Notes: generated from the sequence alone by a model not told the origin. 57,010 nucleotides of DNA from Leuconostoc gelidum subsp. gelidum KCTC 3527 (GCF_000166715.1 NZ_AEMI01000028.1:1-57010); one strand, 5' to 3'; positions 1 through 8,466 are shown, numbered from the stretch's first letter. Program-made: numbers and translations.

Positions 1-416
1 TTGCACCAACACCAGCGCCTGTTGCACCAACACCAGCGCCTGTTGCACCAACACCAACACCTGTTGCAGATTCAACAGCACAGACATTGGTGAACTCCTT
101 GAACGCAAAACGTGCTTCATTAGGATTAGCACCTGTATCATTGGATGCCGGTTTGTCAGCGCGTGCTCAATCACGTGCTCAAAATGCTGTAGCCAATGGT
201 GGTTTGCCAAGTAATCATTTTGCTACTAACGGTGAAGTAGTTGCAATTGGTTGGAGTACTGGGACTGTTATTGATGCATGGTATAACGAAACTAACATGG
301 TAACTAACGGTACACCTGGTCACCGCATGTGGGTTGCTAACGCACGCGCAACTTCTGTAGGATTTGGTATCGTTGGCGACACAATTGTTGCTGAATCAAA
401 TGTCGGACAATACTAA
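1..416 (+). CDS. CAP (SCP/PR1)-domain extracellular protein, 5' end outside window
   Basis: The frame is open from base 3, so the gene starts upstream of the window. The visible part begins with a Pro/Ala/Thr linker built from 7-residue APTPAPV repeats. A CAP-domain segment of about 110 residues follows, beginning TLVNSLNAKRASLGL and containing SNHF, a GEVVAIGW stretch and a GHRMWVANARATSVGFG stretch, which match the usual CAP core (N-x-xR, HxxxxGE, W-xSpgHr, vGiG). The linker suggests a secreted multi-domain protein, perhaps with LysM or another wall-binding module upstream (inference). The CAP fold is widespread in Lactobacillales secreted proteins, but its bacterial role is not settled. 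A terminator follows directly. Confidence 0.8.
   Translation, partial: APTPAPVAPTPAPVAPTPTPVADSTAQTLVNSLNAKRASLGLAPVSLDAGLSARAQSRAQNAVANGGLPSNHFATNGEVVAIGWSTGTVIDAWYNETNMVTNGTPGHRMWVANARATSVGFGIVGDTIVAESNVGQY
3..65 (+). repeat. 21-bp tandem repeat coding for APTPAPV linker units
   Basis: Three consecutive 21-bp units (3-23, 24-44, 45-65) start gcaccaacacc. The third is slightly diverged. They code for a Pro-rich spacer in the CAP protein. The copy number beyond the left edge is unknown. Confidence 0.85.
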
Positions 417-424
417 TAATCTCT

Positions 425-447
425 AAAACGCCCGCAAGGCGTTTTTT
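425..447 (+). terminator. Rho-independent terminator after CAP gene
   Basis: An 8-bp stem (aaaacgcc / ggcgtttt) with a 5-nt loop runs into a T-tract, 9 nt after the CAP stop codon. Confidence 0.9.
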
Positions 448-482
448 ATTTTGTATAATACTATATAGAGGATAATAATGTT

Positions 483-1736
483 ATGACGTTACATTTTACT
501 GAATTATCACCAAATGAATATAATAGTTTTGAGAATCAGCACCCTTTAGGAACATATACACAATCAATTGCACAATACAAATTGCTTATCCAACGTGGAC
601 ACAAACCACGTTTATTAGGTGTCAAAAACGATGGTCGAGTAGTTGCTGCCGCATTGGTAATGACTGAATCAACACGATTTGGGTCTGCTTTTTTATTTGA
701 TCGTGGGCCGCTGTTAGATTTTAATGATACAAATTTATTGGTCTTCTTTGTCCGTGAAGCACGTCAATTTGCAAAAAAACTTGGTATACTCTATATACAA
801 TGGGAGCCTAATGTTACATATGCAAATACTGATAATAAAGGTAATTTAATTGAAACGCCAAACGACATGTTTTTAAAATTAATGTCTCAACGAGGATTTG
901 AACATCAACCATTTGAATTTGGTATGTCGACAACTGGCTCACCGACTTGGGAATATGTTAAAGATTTGTCTCATTTGTCTGACAGCAAATCGATTAGCAA
1001 GTCTTATGGTAAAAATGTGCAGTATTATCTCAAAAAAAATCAACATTTTGGCATTAAACTACGTGAATTATCACGTGAAGATTTACCAGAATTTAAATTA
1101 TTAACGCAGAAAACGGCTGATCGGCTACAATATCATGACAAAGATCTATCTTTTTATGAAATGGTTTATGATACATACGCTGATGATGCAATATTTATTT
1201 TTGCAGAATTGAACTTTGAAACCTATATTGCTGAGGAAAATCAAAAAATTATTATTTTAAATCAAAAGTTAGATAAATTACAGATGAAAATTGATAAGTA
1301 TCCAACTCAAGATAAATTTAGGAGACAATATAACGAGTTTGATGACCAAAAGCAACATCATATCAAACGCGTTGAAAGGGCAACCCAGCAAATGCAGGCG
1401 GCTGGTAAATCATTGGTTGTAGTGGCTGGTGCATTATTTATTCAGCAACCACAAGAAATGACATATTTGTATTCTGGCACTTATGAAGCATATAAAGACT
1501 ATTATGGCCCTTATCAAATTCAGGATAAATTAATTCAAAGAGCGGTTGCTAATGGCATAAAAAATTATAATTTTTACGGTATATCTGGTAGATTTGATGG
1601 CTCAGATGGGGTGTTAGGCTTTAAAACAGCTTTTGATGGCGAGGCACGGCAACTAGTGGGTAGTTTTGTATTACCTGTTCAACCGATCAAATATAAAATT
1701 TATCGACTTTTGAAAAAAATAACAGGTAGGCAATAA
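483..1736 (+). CDS. FemA/MurM-type peptidoglycan interpeptide bridge aminoacyltransferase
   Basis: This 417-residue protein has the FemABX (GNAT-pair) architecture. The N-terminal half opens with a TYTQSIAQYKLL-type segment. A long charged helical insertion (about residues 245-305, rich in K/Q/E heptads) matches the coiled-coil arm of FemA/MurM. The C-terminal half has YLYSGTYEAYKDYYGPY and YNFYGISGRFDGSDGVLGFK, the family's typical end. FemX proteins without the arm are near 336 residues, so this is the longer FemA/MurM class. The family transfers an amino acid from aminoacyl-tRNA onto the Lys side chain of lipid-linked muropeptides, in the cytoplasm at the membrane. Which residue it adds cannot be told. 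The ATG has a GAGG about 11 nt upstream, and a TATAAT lies at 454-459. Confidence 0.85.
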   Translation: MTLHFTELSPNEYNSFENQHPLGTYTQSIAQYKLLIQRGHKPRLLGVKNDGRVVAAALVMTESTRFGSAFLFDRGPLLDFNDTNLLVFFVREARQFAKKLGILYIQWEPNVTYANTDNKGNLIETPNDMFLKLMSQRGFEHQPFEFGMSTTGSPTWEYVKDLSHLSDSKSISKSYGKNVQYYLKKNQHFGIKLRELSREDLPEFKLLTQKTADRLQYHDKDLSFYEMVYDTYADDAIFIFAELNFETYIAEENQKIIILNQKLDKLQMKIDKYPTQDKFRRQYNEFDDQKQHHIKRVERATQQMQAAGKSLVVVAGALFIQQPQEMTYLYSGTYEAYKDYYGPYQIQDKLIQRAVANGIKNYNFYGISGRFDGSDGVLGFKTAFDGEARQLVGSFVLPVQPIKYKIYRLLKKITGRQ

Positions 1737-1791
1737 TTTATTGAGATGTAATGGATTTTTGTTAATATATAGAGAACCACTTAATTTTTAA

Positions 1792-1800
1792 TGGTATAAT
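1792..1800 (+). promoter_or_regulatory. Extended -10 promoter of the LCP gene
   Basis: TGG-TATAAT forms an extended -10 element 24 nt upstream of the ATG. No good -35 is visible. Confidence 0.6.
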
Positions 1801-1823
1801 ATTTATTATTGACTGGGGGAACT

Positions 1824-3008
1824 ATGGATAACCAAAATCTGAGTCGCGCTGCGCGACGTGAACAAAATGATAGTAATCAAAAACCAGCACGAGTCCCAAA
1901 ACCGCCGAAGCCACCACGCAAACGCAAGAAAATTTGGCGCTGGATACTGATAATTATTCTTATAATGTCTGTTGTTGGTGGGATTGTGTTTGCGAGAGCG
2001 TTGCATAATATTCATAAGTCAGTGGATAGCATGCAACGAAGTGCAAATATCACTAAAGCACGTGATGTTAAACAAGTTATTAAAGATGGTAAGCCGTTTT
2101 CAGTGTTGGTTTTAGGAACAGATACTGGTGCATTGCAACGAGATCGTACGGGACTAACAGATTCGATGATGTTAGTTACTATTAACCCGAAAACCAAAAC
2201 AACAACGATGATGTCAATACCACGCGATATCATGATGGCTATTTCTGGTGCAGAGAATACTTTTCCGCAAAAGTTAAATGCTGCTTTTCCAATTGCTGGT
2301 GTAGGATCAGCAATGATGACCTTGCAGAATTATCTTAATGTGCCAATTGATTTTTACGTTTTAGCTAATATGGGTGGATTAGAAAAAATGATAGATCAAG
2401 TGGGCGGAGTAAAAGTCGCTTCACCATTGACTTTCACCTATACACCGGAAGCGGATACAACGCCGGAAACTTATAAATTTGTTAAGGGACAAGAACAATT
2501 TCAATATGCAAAAGATGGTAAAAATTTCAAATCCTTTGCAACTATGAATGGTAATGCAGCATTGTCATTTTCACGCATGCGATATGATGATCCACAGGGT
2601 GATTATGGTCGACAGTTACGTCAAAGATTAGTATTGAAAGCGATGCTAAAAAAGTCGGCTAGCCCTTCAACGTTGTTCAATTCAAAGTTTATGGCTTCTA
2701 TCTCAAAAAACGTTGAGACAGATATGAACTATAATGAAATGTTGAATGCTGTAAAGAAATATATGCCTGCTACAAAAAATCAAAGTTCTGACTACTTACA
2801 CGGTGTCGGTGACATGTATGATGGTGTCAGTTATCAAATGGTACCAGAGTCAGAAAAGCAGCGTGTAACAAATAAATTACGTCAATCACTATCCTTACCT
2901 GAGAAAAAGACAGGGACACAGTTTGGTAGTACAGTGCCACCGCTATCTTATGGCGTAGCGGAAACAAATTTGAATACAATTAATGAGACACTAGATTCAC
3001 AAAAATAA
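1824..3008 (+). CDS. LytR-CpsA-Psr (LCP) family cell-wall polymer ligase
   Basis: The 394-residue protein has a basic cytoplasmic start (about 1-38), one membrane anchor (about 39-62), then an extracellular LCP domain. Visible family signatures are VLVLGTDTG, DRTGLTDSMMLVTINP, MMSIPRD and, later, ALSFSRMRYDDPQGDYGRQLRQR, which supply the Arg/Asp residues that bind polyprenyl pyrophosphate. LCP proteins move teichoic acids or polysaccharides from undecaprenyl pyrophosphate to peptidoglycan. A TTG five codons upstream is in frame, but GGGGGA sits at the right distance from the ATG at 1824, so I chose that start. The gene stands alone between its own promoter and a strong terminator. Its exact substrate is unknown. 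Confidence 0.9.
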   Translation: MDNQNLSRAARREQNDSNQKPARVPKPPKPPRKRKKIWRWILIIILIMSVVGGIVFARALHNIHKSVDSMQRSANITKARDVKQVIKDGKPFSVLVLGTDTGALQRDRTGLTDSMMLVTINPKTKTTTMMSIPRDIMMAISGAENTFPQKLNAAFPIAGVGSAMMTLQNYLNVPIDFYVLANMGGLEKMIDQVGGVKVASPLTFTYTPEADTTPETYKFVKGQEQFQYAKDGKNFKSFATMNGNAALSFSRMRYDDPQGDYGRQLRQRLVLKAMLKKSASPSTLFNSKFMASISKNVETDMNYNEMLNAVKKYMPATKNQSSDYLHGVGDMYDGVSYQMVPESEKQRVTNKLRQSLSLPEKKTGTQFGSTVPPLSYGVAETNLNTINETLDSQK

Positions 3009-3023
3009 GTTTTTGATAGACTA

Positions 3024-3056
3024 AAGAATCGATTACAAGGTAATCGATTCTTTTTT
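3024..3056 (+). terminator. Rho-independent terminator after LCP gene
   Basis: A 13-bp perfect stem around aatcgattac with loop AAG ends in a run of T. Confidence 0.95.
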
Positions 3057-3133
3057 ACGTGATCTAGATAAAATACTGACACAATTTAAATATTTTATCG
3101 ATAGAATGGTATTATTGGAAGGGAAATGGTGTA

Positions 3134-4141
3134 GTGATTATGCAATTAACAAACAACGATGTTCGCCAAAAAAAATACGAAACTGGGGTTGAGAATAAGA
3201 ACAATGATTTTAGGACAACTGATCGTGAAAAACAAGTTGTCTTAGTTTTATTAGGAATAGGAATCCTATCATTATTGATTGCAACATTTTTTGATAGGAA
3301 TGTAACGCAGACGGTAATGAATCAAAATTCAATTTTTGGTAATGTTTTTCAAAACTACGCTGATCAGGGTGCACAAGTTGTGACGTTTGTATCGGCAGAA
3401 GTTATTGCTTGGTATATTTGGCGTCGATTGAATGAGCATTTGATTAAGTACATTATGACAGGAGGCATGCTGCTACTGGCATTAAATCAACTACTAGCAT
3501 TGTTGCAGGATGCGCTAAGTTATACATTTTCAATGTTAAACAACATAGCTAAGGGTATACCAATGGGTGTGGCAAATAATACATCAACTGTTCAAAATTA
3601 TCCGGAAATGTTGCGTTGGTCACTCGCAATTATTTCATGGCTTATTTTATCGTGGTTATTTGCTAATTGGTTAAATAAAAAATCAGATGTCGATCTGAAT
3701 TATCTTATCGTTGTTGCAGTAGTTGGTATTGCAGTTGTCTTCATTGCTCAAACAACGATAGGTGACATGAAAACTTTGTGGGGTCGTTTTAGGCCTTATG
3801 AAATGACAACAGTTTCAGGGCAAACAATGAGTGAGTTTACACCTTGGTATCATATGAATGGTATAAATGGTCATAACTCTTTTCCTTCAGGTCATACGAT
3901 GTCAGGTTGGTTATTCTTATATTTGGCTTTCTTTGTACCACGTGATAATATATCTATGCAAAAGAGAATGGTCGTTTTCGGTTTAGCAATGGGAATTTTG
4001 ACGGCTATGAGTCGTGTGAGAATAGGCGCACATTGGTTGAGTGATGTGACAGTGTCAAGTATACTAGTTGGTTTGTTAATATTTGCTGCCAGTAGGCTAA
4101 TAGGTGCACATTTTGTAGAAAATAACGACATGTCATTATAA
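3134..4141 (+). CDS. PAP2-family membrane phosphatase (lipid phosphatase)
   Basis: About 335 residues with six hydrophobic segments. The three PAP2 motifs are present in order: KTLWGRFRP (KxxxxxxRP), FPSGHTMSG (PSGH) and SRVRIGAHWLSD (SRxxxxxHxxxD). PAP2 membrane enzymes hydrolyse lipid phosphates such as undecaprenyl pyrophosphate or phosphatidate at the outer leaflet. The N-terminal part before the first motif is longer than in BcrC-type enzymes, with an extra pair of membrane segments. Start: GGAAGGG at 3117-3123 is 10 nt before GTG 3134 and 16 nt before the in-frame ATG 3140, so the GTG is preferred. A recycling or resistance role fits the surrounding wall genes but is inferred. Confidence 0.88.
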   Translation: MIMQLTNNDVRQKKYETGVENKNNDFRTTDREKQVVLVLLGIGILSLLIATFFDRNVTQTVMNQNSIFGNVFQNYADQGAQVVTFVSAEVIAWYIWRRLNEHLIKYIMTGGMLLLALNQLLALLQDALSYTFSMLNNIAKGIPMGVANNTSTVQNYPEMLRWSLAIISWLILSWLFANWLNKKSDVDLNYLIVVAVVGIAVVFIAQTTIGDMKTLWGRFRPYEMTTVSGQTMSEFTPWYHMNGINGHNSFPSGHTMSGWLFLYLAFFVPRDNISMQKRMVVFGLAMGILTAMSRVRIGAHWLSDVTVSSILVGLLIFAASRLIGAHFVENNDMSL

Positions 4142-4147
4142 ATATTT

Positions 4148-4186
4148 AAAAAACGAGCGCACTCATTTTTCTGAGTGCGCTCGTTT
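4148..4186. terminator. Bidirectional hairpin overlapping the DUF454 stop
   Basis: A perfect 15-bp stem (4151-4165 with 4172-4186) has a 6-nt loop. On the minus strand it is followed by six T residues. The stem codes for the last residues of the minus-strand DUF454 protein (MKRAHSE region plus stop), so coding sequence and terminator share bases. It also ends the plus-strand PAP2 unit. Confidence 0.9.
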
Positions 4187-4576
4187 CATGTTTTGTGTGA
4201 AAGGGATACCATCTCGCCATAAGTAACCACGATAATAACTTTCCATAGAAATTATTTGTGTGAGTGAGGTAAGCGGCAAAATAAATTTTAACCATAACAT
4301 ATCAGTAGTGAAAAACGGGATAGCCATCATTGAAGCAGTAATGAGATAAATAATAATGCGACCCTTTAAAGGTAATTTACGGCCAAAAACAGCCTCATCG
4401 ACATACTTAATGTAGTAACGGTTATTGTGCAACCAAGTTTCCAAGCGTGGGGAAGATTTGGACCATAAAATGGCAGTTAAAACATAAAAACCTGTGGTCG
4501 GTAAACCTGGGATCCAAATTGCAATGGTGCCAATTGCAAAGCTAATGATGCCGAGGCCAATATAAATTATTTTCAT
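4163..4576 (-). CDS. DUF454 (YbaN-like) small membrane protein
   Basis: About 137 residues. It starts with a hydrophobic hairpin (IIYIGLGIISFAIGTIAIWI) followed by PGLPTTGFYVLTAILWSKSSPRLETWL, the core signature of DUF454 (PGLPTTpF.Ll.a..f.kssprl..WL). A second hydrophobic pair follows near residues 75-105. Its function is unknown. Two ATGs are possible, at 4582 and 4576. The minus-strand -10 TACAAT (4583-4588) touches the first and lies 6 nt before the second, with no Shine-Dalgarno in reach, so a leaderless start at 4576 is preferred. The 3' end lies in the terminator stem. The gene is divergent from ppx. Confidence 0.82.
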   Translation of the reverse strand: MKIIYIGLGIISFAIGTIAIWIPGLPTTGFYVLTAILWSKSSPRLETWLHNNRYYIKYVDEAVFGRKLPLKGRIIIYLITASMMAIPFFTTDMLWLKFILPLTSLTQIISMESYYRGYLWRDGIPFTQNMKRAHSEK

Positions 4577-4582
4577 AATCAT

Positions 4583-4611
4583 ATTGTAACATGTTTAAAT
4601 CCCCGTGTTGA
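4583..4611 (-). promoter_or_regulatory. Predicted promoter of leaderless DUF454 mRNA
   Basis: Minus-strand -35-like TCAACA (4606-4611) and -10 TACAAT (4583-4588) are 17 bp apart. The expected transcription start coincides with the ATG at 4576. Confidence 0.55.
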
Positions 4612-4620
4612 CGTCTTTTT

Positions 4621-4629
4621 TGATATACT
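4621..4629 (+). promoter_or_regulatory. Extended -10 promoter of the ppx-mvaA run
   Basis: TGA-TATACT is an extended -10 located 33 nt before the ppx ATG. A TTGACG at 4608 is too close (10 bp) to act as its -35. Confidence 0.5.
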
Positions 4630-4661
4630 AGTAAGTAATAAATAACATCTAGGATGCCAAT

Positions 4662-5582
4662 ATGAGCTATTTAGCAATTGTCGATCTTGGGAGTAATTCA
4701 GCTCGTATGGTAGTTGAAGAACTACATGATGACGGCACATACACGGAATTAATCCGTGAAAAACAGGATACACGTATTGCGCAAAATATGGGACATGATC
4801 TCATTTTAAAAGAATTACCTATTGCTCGCACAATTTTGGCATTGAAATATTTTCAAACGAAGTATGCTAGCTTTAAACCAGAAGTGCGAGCAATTACAAC
4901 GGCCGCGGTCAGAATGGCTGTGAATCAGGCCGAATTTTTGGCGCGTGTAAAATTTGAGACTGGTATTGAATTTCAAGTGTTAACAGGTGAAGAAGAGGCA
5001 CATTATGACTATCTTGGCGTGATGTCTACCTTAACAGTCGATGAAGCTGTTATATTAGATACCGGAGGTGCGTCAGTGGAAATAATTGCTGTTTCAAATG
5101 GTAAAAATATTGCTGATGTGAGCTTGCCTTTTGGTGCAGTTTCTTTGTCGGAACAATTTAATTTAGCAAATGATATTAATCAATCTGATATTCAATTAGC
5201 CTGTGATAGTATTTTAGAACAGTATGGCACGTTACCGTGGTTATCTAAAAATCAGCATAAACCGGTGATTTTGTTAGGCGGAGCTAATCGTTCGTTAGCA
5301 CGTATGGGAAGTATTGCGTTAGGTACCATGTCGGTGAATAATTTTCATGGATTTAGTATGACAGTTGAGCAGGTAGCAACTATTTTTGAGGAGATTCGAT
5401 ACATGACAAGATCTCAACGGGAACATATTGCTGGTCTGGAAGTAACAAGGGCTGATATTATTGTTAGCGGTTTGTTACCATTATTGAATTTGATGTATAC
5501 TATTAATGCACCAAAAGTAATTTTTTCAGAAAGTGGCGTACGTGAAGGCTTAATTGCCGAAACAATAAAAAATAATGGCTAA
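4662..5582 (+). CDS. ppx: Ppx/GppA-family phosphatase (exopolyphosphatase-like)
   Basis: 306 residues with the actin-like ATPase fold of Ppx/GppA: phosphate-1 loop AIVDLGSNSARMVV near the N terminus, TTAAVRMA, GEEEAHYDYLG, phosphate-2 loop ILDTGGASVEI, and GGANRSLARM. This length fits the short Ppx class, without the C-terminal HD domain. Family members hydrolyse polyphosphate or (p)ppGpp; the choice cannot be made from sequence. The stop overlaps the start of the HMG-CoA reductase gene by 8 nt, so the two are translationally coupled. Start ATG 4662 has AGGA about 8 nt upstream. Confidence 0.87.
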   Translation: MSYLAIVDLGSNSARMVVEELHDDGTYTELIREKQDTRIAQNMGHDLILKELPIARTILALKYFQTKYASFKPEVRAITTAAVRMAVNQAEFLARVKFETGIEFQVLTGEEEAHYDYLGVMSTLTVDEAVILDTGGASVEIIAVSNGKNIADVSLPFGAVSLSEQFNLANDINQSDIQLACDSILEQYGTLPWLSKNQHKPVILLGGANRSLARMGSIALGTMSVNNFHGFSMTVEQVATIFEEIRYMTRSQREHIAGLEVTRADIIVSGLLPLLNLMYTINAPKVIFSESGVREGLIAETIKNNG

Positions 5583-6789
5583 AAAATATTATGAGTTGAC
5601 GCCGGATGAACGTTTGGCGTTTTTGAATTTAAGTGATCATGTAAACGCAGAGTTACAAGCTAATCAAAGTGACAACAACGCACAAATTATTGAAAATTAT
5701 ATTAGTGATTTTCGTGTGCCTATGGGTTTGTTAAAAGATATTATCATTGATGCGCATTCAGTTAATGTGCCTATGGCAATCGAAGAACCAAGTGTCATTG
5801 CAGCAGCAAATAATGGGGCTAAACTTTTAAATAGTGGCGGTGGTGTTGTAGTCAAGATGCCAGAACGTACTGCAATGATTGGACAAATATTATTTCATGG
5901 TGTTAATTTTCATACACTTAATCAGTTTGTGAAAACACATCAAGAAGAAATATTCGACATAGCTAAACGTACTAAACCGTCCATTTATAAACGTGGTGGC
6001 GGTTTAGTGGCAATTAATATACGCCAAATTTCTGATGATGAAATGAGTGTTGATTTCAAAATTGATACAAAAGATGCCATGGGTGCAAATATTGTTAATA
6101 CAATACTAGAAGCAGAAATCAGTCTATTTTCAGAATTTGACAAACATATTCTAGGCGCGATTCTCACGAATTATGCGATGGCACAATTGGTGACAGTCAT
6201 CGGGAATGTCACTTTCGAAGCAGTAGGTGGTCGAGAAATAGCTGAAAAAATTGTGGCGTTGAATCGATTTTCTAAAAATGATTCTTATCGTGCAGTAACT
6301 GAGAATAAGGGATTATTTAATGGGATAGGGGCCGTTGTATTAGCTACTGGCAATGATTGGCGCGCTGTAGAAGCTAGTGGACATGCTTATGCTAGTCAAA
6401 ATGGCCATTATCGATCACTAACACATTGGACAATTATCGATGAACAGTTGCATGGTGAATTGACGCTGCCAATATCAGTGGGTACAGTCGGTGGTGTGAT
6501 ATCAGCGATGAATCAGGCAAAAAACGTACTTGATATTATTCATGCAAAATCCGCAGATGAATTACGCGGTATTATTTTAGCCGTGGGGTTAGCACAGAAT
6601 CTTGCGGCTTTAAAAGCCATTGCAGACGGCGGTATACAACGAGGTCATATGCGAATGCAATATCGAGCACTGGCTGTACAGGTGGGTGCGTTACCACAAG
6701 AAGTACCAATACTAGTGTCAAAATTAAACACATTAGCACAAGTGGATGAAGCCAGAGCCACTGAAATATTAATGGAGATGAGAAAATGA
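5575..6789 (+). CDS. mvaA: Hydroxymethylglutaryl-CoA reductase, class II (mevalonate pathway)
   Basis: 404 residues. Signatures include ENYISDFRVPMGL, PMAIEEPSVIAA, DAMGANIVNTILEA (family DaMGaN), GNDWRAVEASGHAYAS and TLPISVGTVGG. This is the class II type that Gram-positive cocci use biosynthetically. It reduces HMG-CoA to mevalonate in the cytosol, supplying isoprenoids for undecaprenyl carrier. It overlaps ppx at the 5' end and the next gene by 4 nt at the 3' end, so it sits in the middle of a compact operon. HMG-CoA synthase is not in the window. Confidence 0.95.
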   Translation: MAKKYYELTPDERLAFLNLSDHVNAELQANQSDNNAQIIENYISDFRVPMGLLKDIIIDAHSVNVPMAIEEPSVIAAANNGAKLLNSGGGVVVKMPERTAMIGQILFHGVNFHTLNQFVKTHQEEIFDIAKRTKPSIYKRGGGLVAINIRQISDDEMSVDFKIDTKDAMGANIVNTILEAEISLFSEFDKHILGAILTNYAMAQLVTVIGNVTFEAVGGREIAEKIVALNRFSKNDSYRAVTENKGLFNGIGAVVLATGNDWRAVEASGHAYASQNGHYRSLTHWTIIDEQLHGELTLPISVGTVGGVISAMNQAKNVLDIIHAKSADELRGIILAVGLAQNLAALKAIADGGIQRGHMRMQYRALAVQVGALPQEVPILVSKLNTLAQVDEARATEILMEMRK

Positions 6790-7727
6790 GTCCTAAAATT
6801 GAAACATTATTAAATGCAGTGAATGAAATATATCCAGGAAAAGTCATGACACGTGTGTCCGGTGAAAAAACGGACGAGTTACATATTGATCGTGTGAGTC
6901 AAGAAATATTAGGTGACAGATTATTAATAGAATTAGCAGAAGGAACGCAATCTGATTTTTTATTTGGTAATGAATTATTAAAAATGTTACTCACTTTAAA
7001 CGGTGTGATACCGCAAATATTTTTTGCGCTAACTTTTCAAGATGATACACTTGATCAACAATTAATTCAAATTGCAACGCGTATGCACCGTACTGTTGTT
7101 CATACAATTACATATCGTGAACTTAAAAAGCAAGGCGTTTTAACTACTGAAACGGCAGTATCCTATTTAGCAGGTGTACAGTCAGAATTAACGGTTGAAA
7201 ATGGCGAATTAGATGATGAGAGTCTTTGGCGTTTATTGACGTTGTTAGATGCACTAGTATTTGCTGATGCGAGTGGGGCAGATTTCTCTGAACTGGCAGA
7301 CATGTACCCCTTAGCTTACACAGCAGCAACAAAGCTTGTGTCACCAATTCTAACAGCTGATCTCAAGCAATCTCGTCATATTCGTCGACAAACGACACAG
7401 CTGTTTGCTAGTGTGGATAACACGTTGACAGAGTGGGGGAAACCCACAGTTAATGCAAAAGAGTATGTGACAGTAACAAGCGTACTGTCACAGCGTCAAT
7501 TAGAGTTGCCGGTGAGTCAAGTATTTACAATTTTCCATTCTGAGATGACTGATTTTCAAACGAAAAAAACAGCTTATGTTGGTTTAAATCAAGTAGATTC
7601 GCAAAATAGTTTTGTGATTACAAAACCAGATAATCAGGATTCAGCAGATTTTTTTAAGGCACTTTATAAAATGAAAGTTGGTGATCTGTTTAAACAATTA
7701 GCATTGCCATATATTAATAGAAAATAG
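6786..7727 (+). CDS. Conserved lactic acid bacterial protein of unknown function (IpaB/EvcA-like annotation in relatives)
   Basis: 313 residues, mostly acidic and helical, with no membrane segment, signal peptide or metal-binding motif that I can see. I recall similar Leuconostoc and Lactobacillus proteins labelled IpaB/EvcA family; that name is weak and gives no function. The ATG overlaps the stop of mvaA by 4 nt (ATGA), and the sirtuin gene follows after 14 nt. It is therefore co-transcribed with the mevalonate gene and the sirtuin. Context hints at a housekeeping rather than virulence role (inference). Confidence 0.6.
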   Translation: MSPKIETLLNAVNEIYPGKVMTRVSGEKTDELHIDRVSQEILGDRLLIELAEGTQSDFLFGNELLKMLLTLNGVIPQIFFALTFQDDTLDQQLIQIATRMHRTVVHTITYRELKKQGVLTTETAVSYLAGVQSELTVENGELDDESLWRLLTLLDALVFADASGADFSELADMYPLAYTAATKLVSPILTADLKQSRHIRRQTTQLFASVDNTLTEWGKPTVNAKEYVTVTSVLSQRQLELPVSQVFTIFHSEMTDFQTKKTAYVGLNQVDSQNSFVITKPDNQDSADFFKALYKMKVGDLFKQLALPYINRK

Positions 7728-7741
7728 ATTAGAAGGAAAAT

Positions 7742-8446
7742 ATGTTAGTCACACCAAAAATACAAGAACGCTTTGATTCAGCAAAACAGATTGTTTTTAT
7801 GACGGGTGCAGGTGTATCAACCGCCTCAGGTATTCCGGATTATCGGTCTAAGAATGGTATTTATAATGGTGTCGACTTACGACCAGAATATTTATTATCT
7901 AAAACGGCTTTTCGTAACGAACCAGAAAAACAGTATCAGTTTATGATTGATAATATGTATTTTCCGATGGCAAAACCTAATATTATTCATGACAAAATGG
8001 CTGAATTAACTCAGCACAACCAAGCTAAAATTATTACACAAAATGTGGATGATTTACATGTTAAAGCTAACAGCAAACCAGAGAATTTAGTACGTTTTCA
8101 TGGTTCTTTATATGATATCTATGCACCAATTGATGGTAAAAAAACGGATGTGATGGCATACTTAAAGTCAATGACACGGTTAGACGGTGCTATTTTACGT
8201 CCAAACATCACTTTTTATGAAGAAATGCCATTTGATGTTGATAAATCCGTATTGTGGGTTCAATCAGCAGATTTAATTGTTGTTGTCGGCACAAGTTTTC
8301 GTGTTTATCCATTTGCAGGCCTATTAAATTATGCTAATACAAAGGCAACGATAATGTCGATTAATCTTGAGCACATAGAGACATCTTTTAATGTTGATCA
8401 AATTATTGGGGATGCGACAGATTTTTTCGATGAATTAGAAATTTAA
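7742..8446 (+). CDS. Sir2-family (sirtuin) protein lacking zinc cysteines
   Basis: 234 residues with the NAD-binding sirtuin fold: GAGVSTASGIPDYR (family GAGxSxxSGIPdfR), ITQNVDDLH (family TQNiDgLH with Asp for Gly), catalytic His in FHGSLY, LRPNITFYEEMP, and VVVGTSFRVYPFAGL. The protein contains no cysteine, so the usual CxxC...CxxC zinc module between FHG and LRP is absent and that stretch is shortened. Deacylase or ADP-ribosyltransferase activity cannot be assigned. SD AGAAGGA precedes the ATG. The stop codon lies at the edge of the terminator stem. It is the last gene of the ppx-mvaA operon. Confidence 0.85.
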   Translation: MLVTPKIQERFDSAKQIVFMTGAGVSTASGIPDYRSKNGIYNGVDLRPEYLLSKTAFRNEPEKQYQFMIDNMYFPMAKPNIIHDKMAELTQHNQAKIITQNVDDLHVKANSKPENLVRFHGSLYDIYAPIDGKKTDVMAYLKSMTRLDGAILRPNITFYEEMPFDVDKSVLWVQSADLIVVVGTSFRVYPFAGLLNYANTKATIMSINLEHIETSFNVDQIIGDATDFFDELEI

Positions 8447-8466
8447 CCAGCGCAAGCTGGTTTTTT
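8445..8466 (+). terminator. Terminator of the ppx-mvaA-sirtuin operon
   Basis: A 7-bp stem (aaccagc / gctggtt) with a GCAA loop is followed by six T. Confidence 0.9.

Noticed and set aside
3-65. CRISPR-like repeats
   Set aside because: Contiguous in-frame 21-bp units without spacers, coding for a Pro-rich linker.
4608-4629. TTGACG/TATACT as a standard -35/-10 pair for ppx
   Set aside because: Spacer is only 10 bp; the extended -10 alone is used.
4579-4773. 64-codon minus-strand frame over the ppx start
   Set aside because: Lies antisense to ppx and upstream of DUF454; composition is not protein-like.
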